From Metaphire vulgaris (taxonomy: Eukaryota > Annelida > Clitellata > Crassiclitellata > Megascolecidae), in assembly GCA_018105865.1 (NCBI GenBank), contig CM030868.1:1276861-1340860 (forward strand): a DNA stretch of 64,000 nucleotides, read 5' to 3'. Below, in pieces: positions 1 to 33,890 of the stretch. Made by a program: the position numbers and the translations under genes. Each line of letters starts with the position of its first letter. The stretch's first letter is position 1. The notes under the pieces were generated by a model. It did no database searches. It saw nothing but the letters and a program-made list of their open reading frames with translations, and had not been told where the DNA came from.

Positions 1-722
1 ATTATCTCTTATTAGGCGCAGTAGGCCTACTGGTGTGGGCTTTATGACAACTGTCACAAAGGGTTGTGTGGAACGTCTTTAATTGTCGCAGTTAAGCCAC
101 AGTAAGATGTTAATTGCAATAGCAACAGTAGGGAGAATTTAGTCCGACACGCCTTAAATTCTAAGTAAAACGTTACTGTTGATCCATTAAAACCTGTGCA
201 GCTGTTACTAGTACAAGAATCACAGACGTTGTAACTAGAAGCCAGATTTATTAAAAAAAACTGAGCGATATGAGAAACTTTGATTTTTATATTTCAAGGG
301 CGAACCTAGGTATTTGGCGCCCATGGCAGGGTTAGAAAATTAATTCAGCAAGGTAATAAATCGTTAATTAACAAATCGGGACATTTCTCGACACAAGATT
401 AAAACTAAAATTGCACTTTTTTGCTTTTACTGAAGCGAATTTTGCGAACTGGTCTATGATGTGCTCCTCAAAATCAGTTTTCTCAGTTTCTTCTCTTTCT
501 ACACTGAATAGAGAGCACGATCACAGTTTCGGGGGCCCTCAAAGATTGACGCCCATGGCACCTGCCCTATCTGCATGCACACCCTGGGTACGCCGCTACT
601 TTACAACGCTTCCTATAGAAACACCTATTTTTGCAACCTCAATTGCGACGTTATGTATTTTGTGGCCACACATCGGTCTTACAAGTCACTATCGTGGTCC
701 TAATAGCACTTTTGATCGTGGC

Positions 723-888
723 CAGGGGCGTAGCTACGGGGGAGGGTCTATATCGGTATATATACCCCCACAATCAAGCTACCTTACAATTTTTAATGTG
801 TTTTTAAGATTTTCAAAGTTTTTAAAAAATATTTATACCCACAAATCACATTATGCCACCCCAAATCAAATTCCTAGCTACGCCTCTG
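723..888 (+). mobile_element. CAGGGGCGTAGC inverted-repeat MITE (hAT-like), old copy
   Basis: The copy begins CAGGGGCGTAGCTACGGG, contains the family core tatatcggtatatatacccc, and ends ctagctacgcctctg, the inverse of the start. Better copies of this family have 8-bp target duplications; here the flanks agree only weakly. Confidence 0.7.
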
Positions 889-1706
889 AAAGTGGCGGAT
901 GTAGCAATGAGTGAGGATTATGGGACATCAATGGTGGTGATAGCTACAGCGGTGAAGGCCCACTTAGTACAGTCGTCAAGGACTTAGGTCACTTAGCCAC
1001 TTAGTCACTTCCACAGGCATTGGAAAACACTGTTTCTGTTCATTGACCTCTTAAGTTCAAGGAAATAATAATTGCGTTAATTAACTAATCAATCAATCAA
1101 TTAAGTACCTTCGGAAGTGTTTAATCCAGGCCTGTTCGGGGGAGATCCCCAAACATCAAAATTCGCCCCCCCCCACATTTCAGCAGTGACACAAATGTTT
1201 GCACTGAACTGCGTCTCTTCCCCTCCAGCCAAGTCAATTGGCTCCTCCGCCCCCCCCCCACTCCCCCCCCCAAGGCCTGGGATCTGGATGAAACACTGCC
1301 TTTCTTCTAATCGGTAATTGGGCTTCCCGTTCTCGGAATCGTTTGACGTTTCCTACAAATCCTGAATATAATAATACAGATTAGCTAATCCAACGGGCGA
1401 CAAATTATTATTATTGCGACACCTGTTGACTTACCTCAACACGCCCAACGGCGGAAACGGTTACCTTCAGGAATTCCGAAAACATCCAATTAATTGTCAC
1501 CGAGCATCGGTGTGACAGCGATGAAAGGTATAACGAACTATCCTGATTGGCTGTGCCCACCCCCCCACCCGACTCCACCCCCAAGTCTCCGGTTTTCGAA
1601 GACTGTCACGTGATCCGACCTGCCTTCTTCCGATTTGCCTTACATGTAGGCCTAATTTTGCTGAGAATTTCACGGAACAATTATTTGACGAAGAAAATGC
1701 GACACT

Positions 1707-1856
1707 GAAATAGCGATGACAGGCGATGGGGGTAGTGTGATTTCGGGGTATACATCTTTAGAAACTTTGAAAATCTTAAAAACATACAAAAAATTTTAAG
1801 GTAGCCTGATTTGGGGGGTATAAATACCGATATACCCCCGTCGTTACGCCCCCTGG
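1707..1856 (-). mobile_element. CAGGGGCGTAGC-family MITE, reverse orientation
   Basis: The reverse complement matches the copies at 723 and 24275: gggggtataaataccgatatacccccgtcgttacgccccctg at its right end, and a decayed left end. It lies directly against the next repeat, whose gcgcca start follows at 1856. Confidence 0.6.
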
Positions 1857-1891
1857 GCGCCACTTGAACGGGGCGCCAAAAACTCTGTGAA

Positions 1892-1892
<1 letters not shown>

Positions 1893-1943
<51 letters not shown>
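1893..1943. repeat. (CT)n microsatellite
   Basis: An uninterrupted CT run inside a copy of a dispersed repeat whose other copies (411-605, 59036-59190) have only a few CT units here, so the expansion came after insertion. Confidence 0.9.
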
Positions 1944-1945
<2 letters not shown>

Positions 1946-2032
1946 TCGGCGTAGAAAGAGAAGAAACCGAGAAAACTGACCTTGAGCTCATCATAGACCA
2001 GTTCGCATCAGTAAAAACAAGAGAGTTACATC

Positions 2033-2081
2033 AGAGGGTTTTCACGCAGGCTTACTTAACCTCCTAAACCACTTCAAATCA

Positions 2082-2177
<96 letters not shown>
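2033..2177 (+). repeat. Retroposon end with (ATT)n tail
   Basis: The sequence gcttacttaacctcctaaacc followed by cacttcaaatcaca runs straight into about 90 bp of ATT repeats. The same junction recurs at 44619-44704 and in variant form at 28578-28640, so the ATT array is the tail of a dispersed element rather than an independent microsatellite. Confidence 0.65.
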
Positions 2178-2178
<1 letters not shown>

Positions 2179-2709
2179 AAACGGCCTCATGCTGCCAATG
2201 TGGTGTCCGGTAAAATCGCATTGTGGGAATGACATTATGACAGGCAATCGTATTCACTCATTAAAGGGTTAAAAATCTGCAAAATGTATAGCCACCATTA
2301 TTATATTTTGCAATATAGACACATTAATAGGGTGGAAAGTGATGGATTTTTCTAGCCCACTGACATAACTGCAAGGCGTTTGAGGGTTCTAAAGAGAAAT
2401 TTGGATGAAATATCGACATGAATTTTTGGGTCGCCCGAAAAATTTTCATGGACTATATAGTCCATGGTTTTTTTCGAAATTTGAGCGAAAATTTGTGGTG
2501 TCGTAGGGCTTTCATATTTGCACCGATTGAAGCCCAGTCGATGCCTACAAGGAATCTGGACCCGTATTTTGGATATCTATCAGGTGTCTGACTTTTTTAG
2601 GCAAAAATAAGGTAGGTCTAATAGTTCTAATTAATCCACGCATCAGAATATAGGAAGACAACGATTAGGATGACGATGGGGATTCCCCCAAGGCTATGTT
2701 TAGTACATG

Positions 2710-2899
2710 TACAGTAGAGCATCGTTATAACGCACATGGCGGGCCAGGTAAAATTTATTACGTTATATCCGAAGCACTGTACTTTATATCCAATGCCATC
2801 CAATACGCTGGCGCATCACACGGGACACCGTACAATGCGGTGCTTTATAACTGAGGATATACGTTATAACCAAGCACGTCATAACGAAGTTTCACTGTA
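2710..2899. mobile_element. pogo/Tigger-like MITE, 190 bp
   Basis: The left end reads TACAGTAGAGCATCGTTATAACG and the right end is its inverse (cgttatgacg... as cataacgaagtttcactgta). Ends of the type CAGT-RAACYTCGYTATAACG with TA target sites are typical of pogo/Tigger Tc1-mariner elements. It has no transposase. Related left ends are at 12003 and 15225. Confidence 0.65.
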
Positions 2900-3364
2900 T
2901 GTTATATTAACAATGGGAGTATTAGTGAAAAGCACAAAAATTTACTCAACAGGACAAACAATAGACATCAAAATGACTTTCAACACATACATGCATGCAT
3001 AAATACAAAGGGTCGATTGGTATTGGTATGTGGGATAACAATAAGACACAATAACGCCATTTTAGACGATGACGTAACGATGACGTCATGACAGTTCAGA
3101 TGCGTCATTTGATGACCGCGATTGTTTTAGTTAACTAGGACGGTCAATTCAGGTTATGTCACCGTCAGGTGTCGATTAACTATTACTTAAATAACCGGTC
3201 GATAGGTGCCAGTTGATGACAAAGTCCAACTGACACCTGCGTGATTTCATTTGAAATTCACAGGTTAAGTTTGAATAATTTCCGGGTGCATCAAGGGTCA
3301 CTCTCACCTTCCTCTCCCTCACTAGTCATCCAACGTAAAAATTTCTCACCAGGTAAACCGAATG

Positions 3365-3782
3365 AGGGGCTGTCCATTAATTATGTCAACAATTGTTGGA
3401 CAATTGTTGACCCCTCACCCTTGTCAACAACTGTCAACTTTCAGTGATCCCCTGTAATTATGTCAAAAACTTTTGACCCCATCCCCAACTAAGATCAGTG
3501 ATGGGTCTCCCTAAAAAGTTTAGAAGGTTATTATATTTGTAGCGATGACCATTTTCCCCTTTCTTTTGTCCATAATGTGGTGATGATGACCTTGTTTTTG
3601 CTTGTCAGGCTTTTTTCCATTGCAGTAAATAGTATTCCATAACATTTCCTATTTTTATCATTTGTAAAAATAATAAAATTGTTGACGTCAACTTCTCCTG
3701 ACCCCTCCCCTCTGTCAACAACTGTCAAACTTTTTCAAACCCCTCCACCCTGTTTTGTTCACGTAATTAATGGACAGCCCCT
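3365..3782. mobile_element. Palindromic element with AGGGGCTGTCCATTAATTA ends
   Basis: AGGGGCTGTCCATTAATTA at the left and its inverse taattaatggacagcccct at the right bound 418 bp with further inverted copies of a GTCAACAATTGTTGAC-type motif inside. It also carries the core TTGCTTGTCAGGC seen in many other elements here. A related end (aggggccgtccataaa) occurs at 54297. Confidence 0.65.
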
Positions 3783-4753
3783 AACAGGTCCGCCATTACA
3801 TTTTTGTCGCGGTGCCAAACGCAGCAAAAACGTCTTGAGAGGCAACACGTAGATCAGATGATTCTTTTTACTGTATTATATATTATTATGCAAGAAGAGA
3901 TTTTTTGGAGAGAGGGGGGGGGGAGATGGAGGCCAAGTTCAGTGTGCGTGGTCTAATTGATTTAGGCTGAATCTGTATTATGAAAAATGCTTCCAACGAA
4001 TCGTATAACCATTTGCTGGTATTAACAAGTAATGAAGAAATAGGGTGGAGAGATCTCTACCAAGAAGACAATCTGGCTGTTGAGTCAAACGAAAAGGGGA
4101 AACCCAAAGTTCTGCAAAAGATAACGAATACTTAATTGAGACGAATACCAGATGTACGATTCGCTGTATTCTGGATCCGACCAAACCGGAAAAATGTCCG
4201 AACCAAGGACGGTTCAGTTGACCAAAACTACTGCGCTATATAAATTGCCGTATAAACTAAACTAAACTAAACTAAAACTAGACATTATATTAGTTAGGCC
4301 TCATTTTGACGATATATGAACTGGTCATGATGAACCATGTGAACCAAGAAAATTTTAATAATTTCGTAACATTATTGTTACCATTACAAACTTGTTACAA
4401 AATTGTTACAATCACAAACTTTCAACTCGTAGAAATAGGGCTAGGGTTGTCTTTCTACCCCTCCCCCCACCCCCACCCCCCAATAGCCTTTTCTAAGGCT
4501 TACTGCCAAGCGAGCAGCGAATTTGGCATAAGACATATCCCGTGGTTCACGTATTGATTGCATGACCAGGTCACATGTCGTCAAGCATGACCTTACAGGA
4601 GGACACCCGGAATCCACTCTGGCAGTGCATTTGATGTATATCGCATACTCAGAAGACTGTATCTGGCTGTTGCCTGTGCGGTCCTAAGGCGCCGGAACTG
4701 AATAATTCTCCATTTCACATCCGCCTGCTTAATCATGAACATCCAGACACGGC

Positions 4754-4833
4754 TTAACCCCTTAACCATGTATTTAACTGTAACTCAATGTAAAATGGAC
4801 GGATATATCCGGGATCCCCAGTTAAGGGGTGAA
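4754..4833. mobile_element. TTAA MITE copy 1
   Basis: This is the 80-bp near-palindrome CCCCTTAAC...GTTAAGGGG with a TTAA on the left and a mutated TGAA on the right. The middle reads gtaactcaatgtaaaatgg and ggatatatccgggatcc. Confidence 0.85.
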
Positions 4834-4957
4834 GAAACAGGCAGATTTCTATCGGCATAGTTCTTTTAGGTGGTCCGCTGACTATTATAACTTATCGTTT
4901 CGATCGAGTTGAAAACGCCTAGGTTTTGACGCGCGCCATCGCTAAATGACCCAGAAC

Positions 4958-4958
<1 letters not shown>

Positions 4959-5040
<82 letters not shown>
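4959..5040. repeat. (AAT)n microsatellite
   Basis: About 27 perfect AAT units, adjoining a cggtgacgtagccaagg repeat that resembles the element at 34385. Confidence 0.9.
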
Positions 5041-5041
<1 letters not shown>

Positions 5042-5302
5042 CGGTGACGTAGCCAAGGAGGGTTTGGGGGGTTAACACCCCGTTGGCTGGCCGATCAAAT
5101 AATTTTTATTGTGTATTATTATAAATCGGTTTTACAGACAGCAAAAAGAAGAAAAGAAGCAGAAATACCAATATAGTTGTATTATAACAAATACATAACT
5201 AAGTTAACAAATCGAATGACGACATTTCCGAAAAAGTCATAATTCCCTTAGGAAATACTGGCTGCCACTGATAATAAATATTAACAAGTGGGTTTAGAGT
5301 AG

Positions 5303-5305
<3 letters not shown>

Positions 5306-5374
<69 letters not shown>

Positions 5375-5400
5375 ATATATATAATATATATATATATATG
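5306..5400. repeat. (TA)n microsatellite
   Basis: About 33 TA units, then a short imperfect continuation. Confidence 0.9.
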
Positions 5401-5796
5401 TATATGGCCGTACTAAGTTGCCATTTTCTCATATTGCGAGGTGTAGTACAGTAGGAGCAAAATTGGGAATAAGTGGGAAATTTCCGCATTTTCCCTCACA
5501 TTTTTAGGGCCCAACGAGTCCCACATTTCTCCCGAAATATCCCCGCATTAAACCGGTCAGCACGACTCTATGTTTTGCGTAATCTAATTATTTGCTCTGG
5601 TTAATTATACAAGCCTCGTGATTTTTCGCTGCTTAATTAAATCGCCTCGCAGGGACTTTAGAATATTTAGAATATTTAAACAGAGGCCTTAATGACTGGC
5701 CCCGATAGAATCATTTGCTTCCCCTTTGCACGTCAATGAGAAAAGATTGGGGTCGTTGAAATTAAAAAGTGCTAAGAGACATGTTTCAATTCTTAA

Positions 5797-5970
<174 letters not shown>

Positions 5971-6131
5971 CAGCAGCAGCAAATTGACAAGTCCTGTGAT
6001 TCATAAATACATGGAAAAGTTATTGGACGCCGGGCAACGTGTCTATAGAGGCGCTAGGTAGACCTATATCCAGCTGACGCATAGCTACAGTATAGCAGGA
6101 AGTTGGGGGCGTGAATGAGGCAGTCAGTGGG

Positions 6132-6138
6132 TATAAAA
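6132..6138 (+). promoter_or_regulatory. TATA box of the MMP gene
   Basis: TATAAAA lies 32 bp upstream of an initiator-like TCAGAAA (A at 6164), giving a predicted 5' UTR of about 194 nt before the ATG at 6358 with no intron in between. TATA spacing and the downstream signal peptide agree. Confidence 0.7.
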
Positions 6139-6357
6139 GAGAGCGAGTCTTCTAAATTACTTCAGAAACAGAAGAGTTCGTGTCCCAACAGAAGCGTGAT
6201 ACTGAGACTGTGAAGCTGTTTAAAAAGTTTTTTCCTTCGTAGATTCAAAACTGATATTGCAATTCTATTTTATTCATTCTTTTTCTAATCGCCAGCTCTC
6301 AACTTCTATTTATTTCGTAATAATTTTAAGAATCGAGTCAATTTTCCGAGTAAAAGC

Positions 6358-22688
<16,331 letters not shown>

Positions 22689-23047
22689 GAAGCGAATCTC
22701 AGGTGATCAAAAAGTCTGCATGCTCAGGATCGCGAATCAGCGAATATCAGATAACACACTTACTTGTCTCTGAAAATGGACGCGAATTTCAGTTGCAGTT
22801 ACACTGAGGATGTTGTATTGTTGCAATGCAAAGATGGAACAAGGTTCTTGACTCGGATATCAACAAGTGTAACTTGGCCAGAAATTACAGAAAAATATTT
22901 CTTTCATGATTTTACAGTATACTTTTAGGTTAATTTTCTATTATTCAATGCCAGATAACCGTTTTTGTATATGTCGCTATTGATACAATTACAATTACAA
23001 TTACTGGAATACAATTATGTAAATTAATATGACTGCCAGCTAGAGAC

Positions 23048-23053
23048 AATAAA
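23048..23053 (+). terminator. Poly(A) signal of the MMP gene
   Basis: AATAAA lies 360 bp after the stop codon and is followed by GT-rich gtgcgctgttgttttctg. It is the first canonical signal downstream. Confidence 0.7.
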
Positions 23054-23148
23054 GTGCGCTGTTGTTTTCTGAACGGCTATAAGACCAGACTTCTCGAATT
23101 GGCGAAAAAGAAATACAATACTTTGAACTACAATTGAAGGGGTGGTGG

Positions 23149-23327
23149 CAGAGATATTTTTACCCCCTCCCCCCTAAAACTCCAACACCCCATTTAAGAC
23201 CGATGCCCCCAGCATCCGCCCCCAATCTCAATTATGGAATGAACCTTTTTTACTTGTCAGATTTTTTTGGCAGGGACCCCAGAATTTACCGACAACCCCC
23301 TTATTGATAATCCTAGAAATAACCCTG
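23149..23327. mobile_element. CAGGG-type hAT-like MITE, 8-bp TSD
   Basis: Starts cagagatatttttacccc and ends cctagaaataaccctg; GGTGGTGG on both sides. Confidence 0.8.
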
Positions 23328-25090
23328 GGTGGTGGCTTGAACTAGTGGGGACAGATATTAAACTCACGGCGCCCCTAAAATCGAGCACAGCTCAACCTAT
23401 GGTTTTCTCAGCAACCGTTATGAGGTCGGTTAGAATTTTGCTCAGATGAACTGGATTTTCTTGCGCTTTTACGTCGACCTGAACATATCTTTTTAATAGG
23501 GCCTAATGCAAACGCCAGAAATTTTATGTGTAGATATATGCACGCATTTTTATGATGAAATTAATTTGTGATATATAAAACATTTGGCTTCATTCGACGT
23601 CTTATCTATTTTGAAACAACAATCAAACGAACATGAATTTAAAAATAGAATCAACAATTAATAGAGAAAACAACCCCATCTGAATACCATTGGCGTAGCC
23701 ACGGGTGGGGACTTGGGGGTGTAGGGGGAGCGGGTCCCCGACTTTCCTCTTCAGATCTGGACTGGTCGCGAGAATCGTCCAAAGCCGGTGAATAGTACGG
23801 GGCAGGGTGCGGGGGTAGTATTAGATCGAGGAAAACGCACCCGACAGCAGACTTTAAAGCGTTCGAAACGACGACCATTTTCTTCTGCCCGTCAATATAC
23901 TTGGACCGAAACATGTGGAAGTACCCCCCCCCCTTTATTCTAAAATCCTGGCTACGCCACTCCGTGATATCGTTGCTTTGGGGGTAGAAAGTAATCAGAA
24001 CGCAAGACGATGCGAAAACAAAACAAAAACCTGAGAAACGTCGACAACTACTGTGACTCATGGAAAAACGCATTTTTGGAAATAATTAATTAATTGGAAT
24101 TATTGGAAATAATTATTAATAAATAATTAATTATTTCTATAGGCCTAGTCATTCGCAACTGTAATGGACCATTGGATAATCCCGTTTATCCACTTTTCCA
24201 TTGATTTTTGTATTTTTATCAGTAAGTGGAAAAGAGTCCTGAGTCGGCAAATTTCGCCATATTTAGACCCTATGCAGGGGCGTAGCGACGGGGGGGGTTA
24301 TATCGGTATATATACCCCAAAAATCAGACTACCTTAAAAAATTTGTGTTTTTTAAGATTTTCAAAGTTTCTAAAGATTTATACCCCTAATCACATTATAC
24401 CTCCAAATCAAAGTCCTGGTTACGCCCCTGACCCTATGCCCTGTGGCTATAGGCCTAAGCATACCTATGCGAAAAGCAGCCTATACAGAAATACAGCTTC
24501 AGTTATTCATCTTAAGTCAATCTCAACATCACGGCGTGCCCAGACGAACGTCAGTGATACACTGAATGACTTAATTAGAACTCACAAATGCCTTCAAACT
24601 AATACAGTCTTAAACTTATAAACCTATAGTCTTGAACTTCTATAGCGCCACCTCATAATGCATAGAAGATTTGGTTGATGGAACGCCGCCAATTCACAAA
24701 AAACCGGCAGTCAATTCCCCCATACCGTTTACTATAATGTGAGCTTATAGTGGCTGATTTACTTACTTACTTGGCCTATCCACCATAGACGGCCATCTGA
24801 TGTTACACTGGATTTGACCTGGATCTTAGGTGATTGTGCGATTTGGCGTGTCATCGATCGATGCATGCTTCTATGCACTACGAGGTGGCGCTATAGAAGT
24901 CTAAGATTGTATTAGGCCTGTTCAGTGGCGTCAATCTGTAGTAAAAGTTGTGAGGGACCACCTGTTGTTGTGCCAGGTTGTGCAAATGCTGAAGGAGTGA
25001 ACCATGCATGTACTCTTTTAGCATAATTCTTATTACCTATTACTGTTCCAAAATGCCACTAGCTGATTATATCTATTATCTCCTAACGCA
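23328..25090. other. Intergenic between the MMP and ApoL-like genes
   Basis: Holds a long inverted-repeat element (about 23692-23963, cattggcgtagcc...ggctacgccact), a CAGGGGCG element (24275), CR1/L2-like 3'-end fragments (24620-24680 and 24745-24905, both with ggtggcgctatagaagt or its inverse) and a foldback around gtgagggtcc (about 24925-25231, 7-of-8 flanks ggcctgtt/ggcttgtt). No gene is seen. Confidence 0.65.
24275..24430. mobile_element. CAGGGGCGTAGC hAT-like MITE, perfect 8-bp TSD
   Basis: CAGGGGCGTAGCGACGGG at the left, ggttacgcccctg at the right, ACCCTATG on both sides. This is the clearest copy of the family: tatatcggtatatatacccc, then aagattttcaaagtttctaa, then aatcacattatacc. Confidence 0.9.
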
Positions 25091-25094
25091 ACAA

Positions 25095-25100
25095 TTTATT
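25095..25100 (-). terminator. Poly(A) signal for the ApoL-like gene 1
   Basis: AATAAA on the minus strand, about 195 bp past the stop at 25294. Confidence 0.5.
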
Positions 25101-25293
25101 ATATAATCGTACAACGGTACAATACATAGATCTACTCAGATTTTTGTGAGGGTCCAGTGCCTTATGGACCCTCACAACCACATTTTTGTGAGGGTCCGGA
25201 CCCAAGGACCCTTAAGGGATCAACGCCACTAGGCTTGTTCAATGTTAAATCAATCACAGTTCTACGAATTTACATATCTGGAAATTATAATTA

Positions 25294-31118
<5,825 letters not shown>

Positions 31119-31203
31119 CTCTCTCTCCCTCTCGACTCTCTCGGTCGCCAGACGAGGAAAAACAGCGGGGAGAGTTCTACATAATAATAATAATAATAAT
31201 AAT

Positions 31204-31270
31204 AGAGGCTCGCTTCGCTCGCGCTCGCTTCGCTCGCGCTCGCTTCGCTCGCGCTCGCTTCGCTCGCAGT
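31204..31270. repeat. Perfect 16-bp tandem repeat x4
   Basis: The unit gctcgcttcgctcgc(g) repeats four times without change. Confidence 0.9.
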
Positions 31271-31699
31271 GCAGGATAATACTAATCCAATACCTATACC
31301 TAATACCCAATCATTGAATTCATGCTGAACAACATTTCAATGATCGCCACCTAGCCAAGCTCTGCGCTACGTAATAATTAGGCCTATGTACGTTAAAATC
31401 ACGCAACTGTGGCCATTTGTGACGCTGTACACGTATTTTTTGTGTACGCTCAAATGTACGTTAAAATTGCTGCGAACAATTGTTACCAATAGCAACGTCG
31501 TCGCACGCCCAGCCCTCTGATGCTGCACTGATTCGACTAAACCGGTTCTACGAACAATTGTTACCAATAGCAACGTCGTCTTCGAACATCGTCCACCAAC
31601 GCATCGCGACGTAAGGACTAAACGGTCTAAACCGTCTACCAATAGTCAACCAATCAGAACGCTTGAAGGTAACAGACATACAGATAACGATTTTAATAT

Positions 31700-31704
31700 G
31701 ATAG

Positions 31705-31753
<49 letters not shown>

Positions 31754-31783
31754 CAATAATAACAATAATAACAATACTACTAC

Positions 31784-31873
<90 letters not shown>

Positions 31874-31885
31874 TAATAATAATGG
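31700..31885. repeat. (AAT)n(ACT)n(AAT)n array
   Basis: Three triplet blocks with a few AAC interruptions. Confidence 0.9.
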
Positions 31886-32224
31886 TCTAGACCCCTCTTA
31901 ACTCTCGATCGATTTTGACAGAGAATAGATTTCTGAAAGACTTTGTACAGCGTCATTTCAAATGGCTCACCAGTTTTCGTGGCATTTCGAATGCTCTAGA
32001 ATAAAATTGAGGCAGAATATATTGACAATTCTAGTACAGTTTAACTCAGCTAAGCTGGGGACACAAGAATATGTGGTTTTAATTTGTTTCATCACTCTTC
32101 CGAATTTTGCATATCAGCCTACTGTACCACTAGTCCTTGTATTGTCAAATGTCAAACAGGGTTTCAATTGTATAGTATTTTTGTGGTCTATAAAACTTGA
32201 GATACAAGAAACCAGCTATCTCTA

Positions 32225-32232
32225 GAGTAATA

Positions 32233-32303
<71 letters not shown>

Positions 32304-32410
32304 TATGCACTTGTGTACTGTAGCACCCGGTTCTCTAATGGTATAAATCGATGGTGCTCCAAATCCATCTGCCAAGGACAAGGTCATTCCAGAGATCTTG
32401 GAAACAGCCA
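32225..32410 (-). repeat. CR1/L2-like retrotransposon 3' end with AAT tail
   Basis: The AAT array 32237-32303 is followed by aattatgcacttgtg, gtagcacccggttct, aaatcgatggtgctccaaat and aggtcattccagagatc, matching 40940-41040. Confidence 0.75.
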
Positions 32411-32805
32411 TGAAAGAAATTACGACAAAATGAAACATAACAATGTAACGGTTGCTGCTACTACAGTAAAACCTATATTCACTTCACGTTCAACATTGTG
32501 ATGGATTTTTCAAAAAGGCGGCGATACTGGATTCCTAGCACCACCACCCTCCCTCCCTCCCCCCACCACACACAATTTTCGTTCTCCTGTTGCGATCGGA
32601 TGGCTATTGTCCAATTTGTTTAGCCCAAATTGGCAACCAAGAACCAGTACTTTGCATAACAAAGGCAGCCAGCGGTACTGCGCAATGCCCCATCAGTCCC
32701 CCAAATAGGGTGATTTAGATTGTAGCCTTTTGAAAAATTATCATCACTAGTGGCCCTACAGTGGTTTTCAGTTTTAACACAGGCTAACTTGACCTCATAA
32801 ACCGT

Positions 32806-32888
32806 TTAACCCCTTAACTGGGGACCCCGGATATATCCGTTCATTTTACATTGAGTTACAGTTATATAATAACCAGTTAAGGGGTTAA
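32806..32888. mobile_element. TTAA MITE copy 7 (first of a back-to-back pair)
   Basis: 83 bp; TTAACCCC at the left, ccagttaagggg then TTAA at the right. That right TTAA is also the left flank of copy 8. Confidence 0.9.
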
Positions 32889-32964
32889 CCCCTTAACTGG
32901 GGATCCCGGATATATCCGTCTATTTTACATTAAGTTACAGTTAAATACACGGTTAAGGGGTCAA
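32885..32964. mobile_element. TTAA MITE copy 8 (second of the pair)
   Basis: 80 bp, starting from the TTAA shared with copy 7; right flank mutated to TCAA. Confidence 0.9.
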
Positions 32965-33324
32965 AAAACACGCTATTATATTGCTATTTACGTGGCCAAC
33001 TATAGGAAGTTCAGGCTATCAGTTTGTAAAGTTTGACGCATTTACATCGAAAACATGATAGAAATGTTAAGATACACCTGTAAGCCGATTACCTTTGCAG
33101 CCAATCCATGTGTCGAACGGGGATTTGTCCTCTGAGAAAATGACAATTCAAGTCAGCACAAAATTGGTCTCCTAAGTTTGGCTTATATCGCACAGAATTG
33201 AACTTGATAATGTCATCCTACAGTTGACACTCTTAGCTGTGCTGACATCGGTTGGTCTTTGATTGGAGAGGTTGGTCTTATCAGTACAGGCCTATACGCC
33301 TGTCGTGCAGGTGGATAAATCTTC

Positions 33325-33404
33325 TTAACCCCTTAACTGGTGATCCCAGATATATCCGTCCATTTTACATTGAGTTACATTTAAATACACGGTTAAGGGG
33401 TTAA
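33325..33404. mobile_element. TTAA MITE copy 9
   Basis: 80 bp, both TTAAs intact; two substitutions in the GGATCC centre (tgatcccaga). Confidence 0.9.
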
Positions 33405-33549
33405 GTATTATTATGGGCTGTCTAATTTTGAAAAGGTGAAACGAAAAGTGAAACTGAATGCAACATTCTCATTTCGAAATCTCATCTGCATAGGCCTACG
33501 GTCGTATGGGTAGGCGAAAACTTGGGTGAAAAAGTGGGGATGGGGCAAC

Positions 33550-33890
33550 CAGGGTTATTTCTGCGATTATCAATTTGGGGGTGTTGGTATTTTCTGGGGG
33601 CGCCCTGCTGAAAAAGTCTGACAAGCAAACAAGTTCATCCGGCTCTCAGATTGGGGGGAAGGGGGTGTTGGGGGCGGTCCTTAGGGCAGGGATATTTCTA
33701 CAACCCTAACTCCCCCCATTTGAGACCGACACCCTCCAACATCACCAAATCTGAGCCTTTGATGACCTTTTTTCTTATTTTTTTGCTTGTCAGGCTTTTT
33801 CGGCAAGGATGGACCCCTCAAAATATACCGACTCCCTCAAATGTATAATCCTAGAAATGACCCTGGTTAGGGAGTGTAAAAATATCCCTG
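33550..33890. mobile_element. CAGGG-type element with a second CAGGG element inside
   Basis: The outer copy runs from cagggttatttctgcgatta (33550) to gtgtaaaaatatccctg (33890) with flanks ggggcaac and ggtgcaac (7 of 8). Inside, from about 33689 to 33865, lies a whole inverted copy (cagggatatttctacaaccc...cctagaaatgaccctg). Confidence 0.75.
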
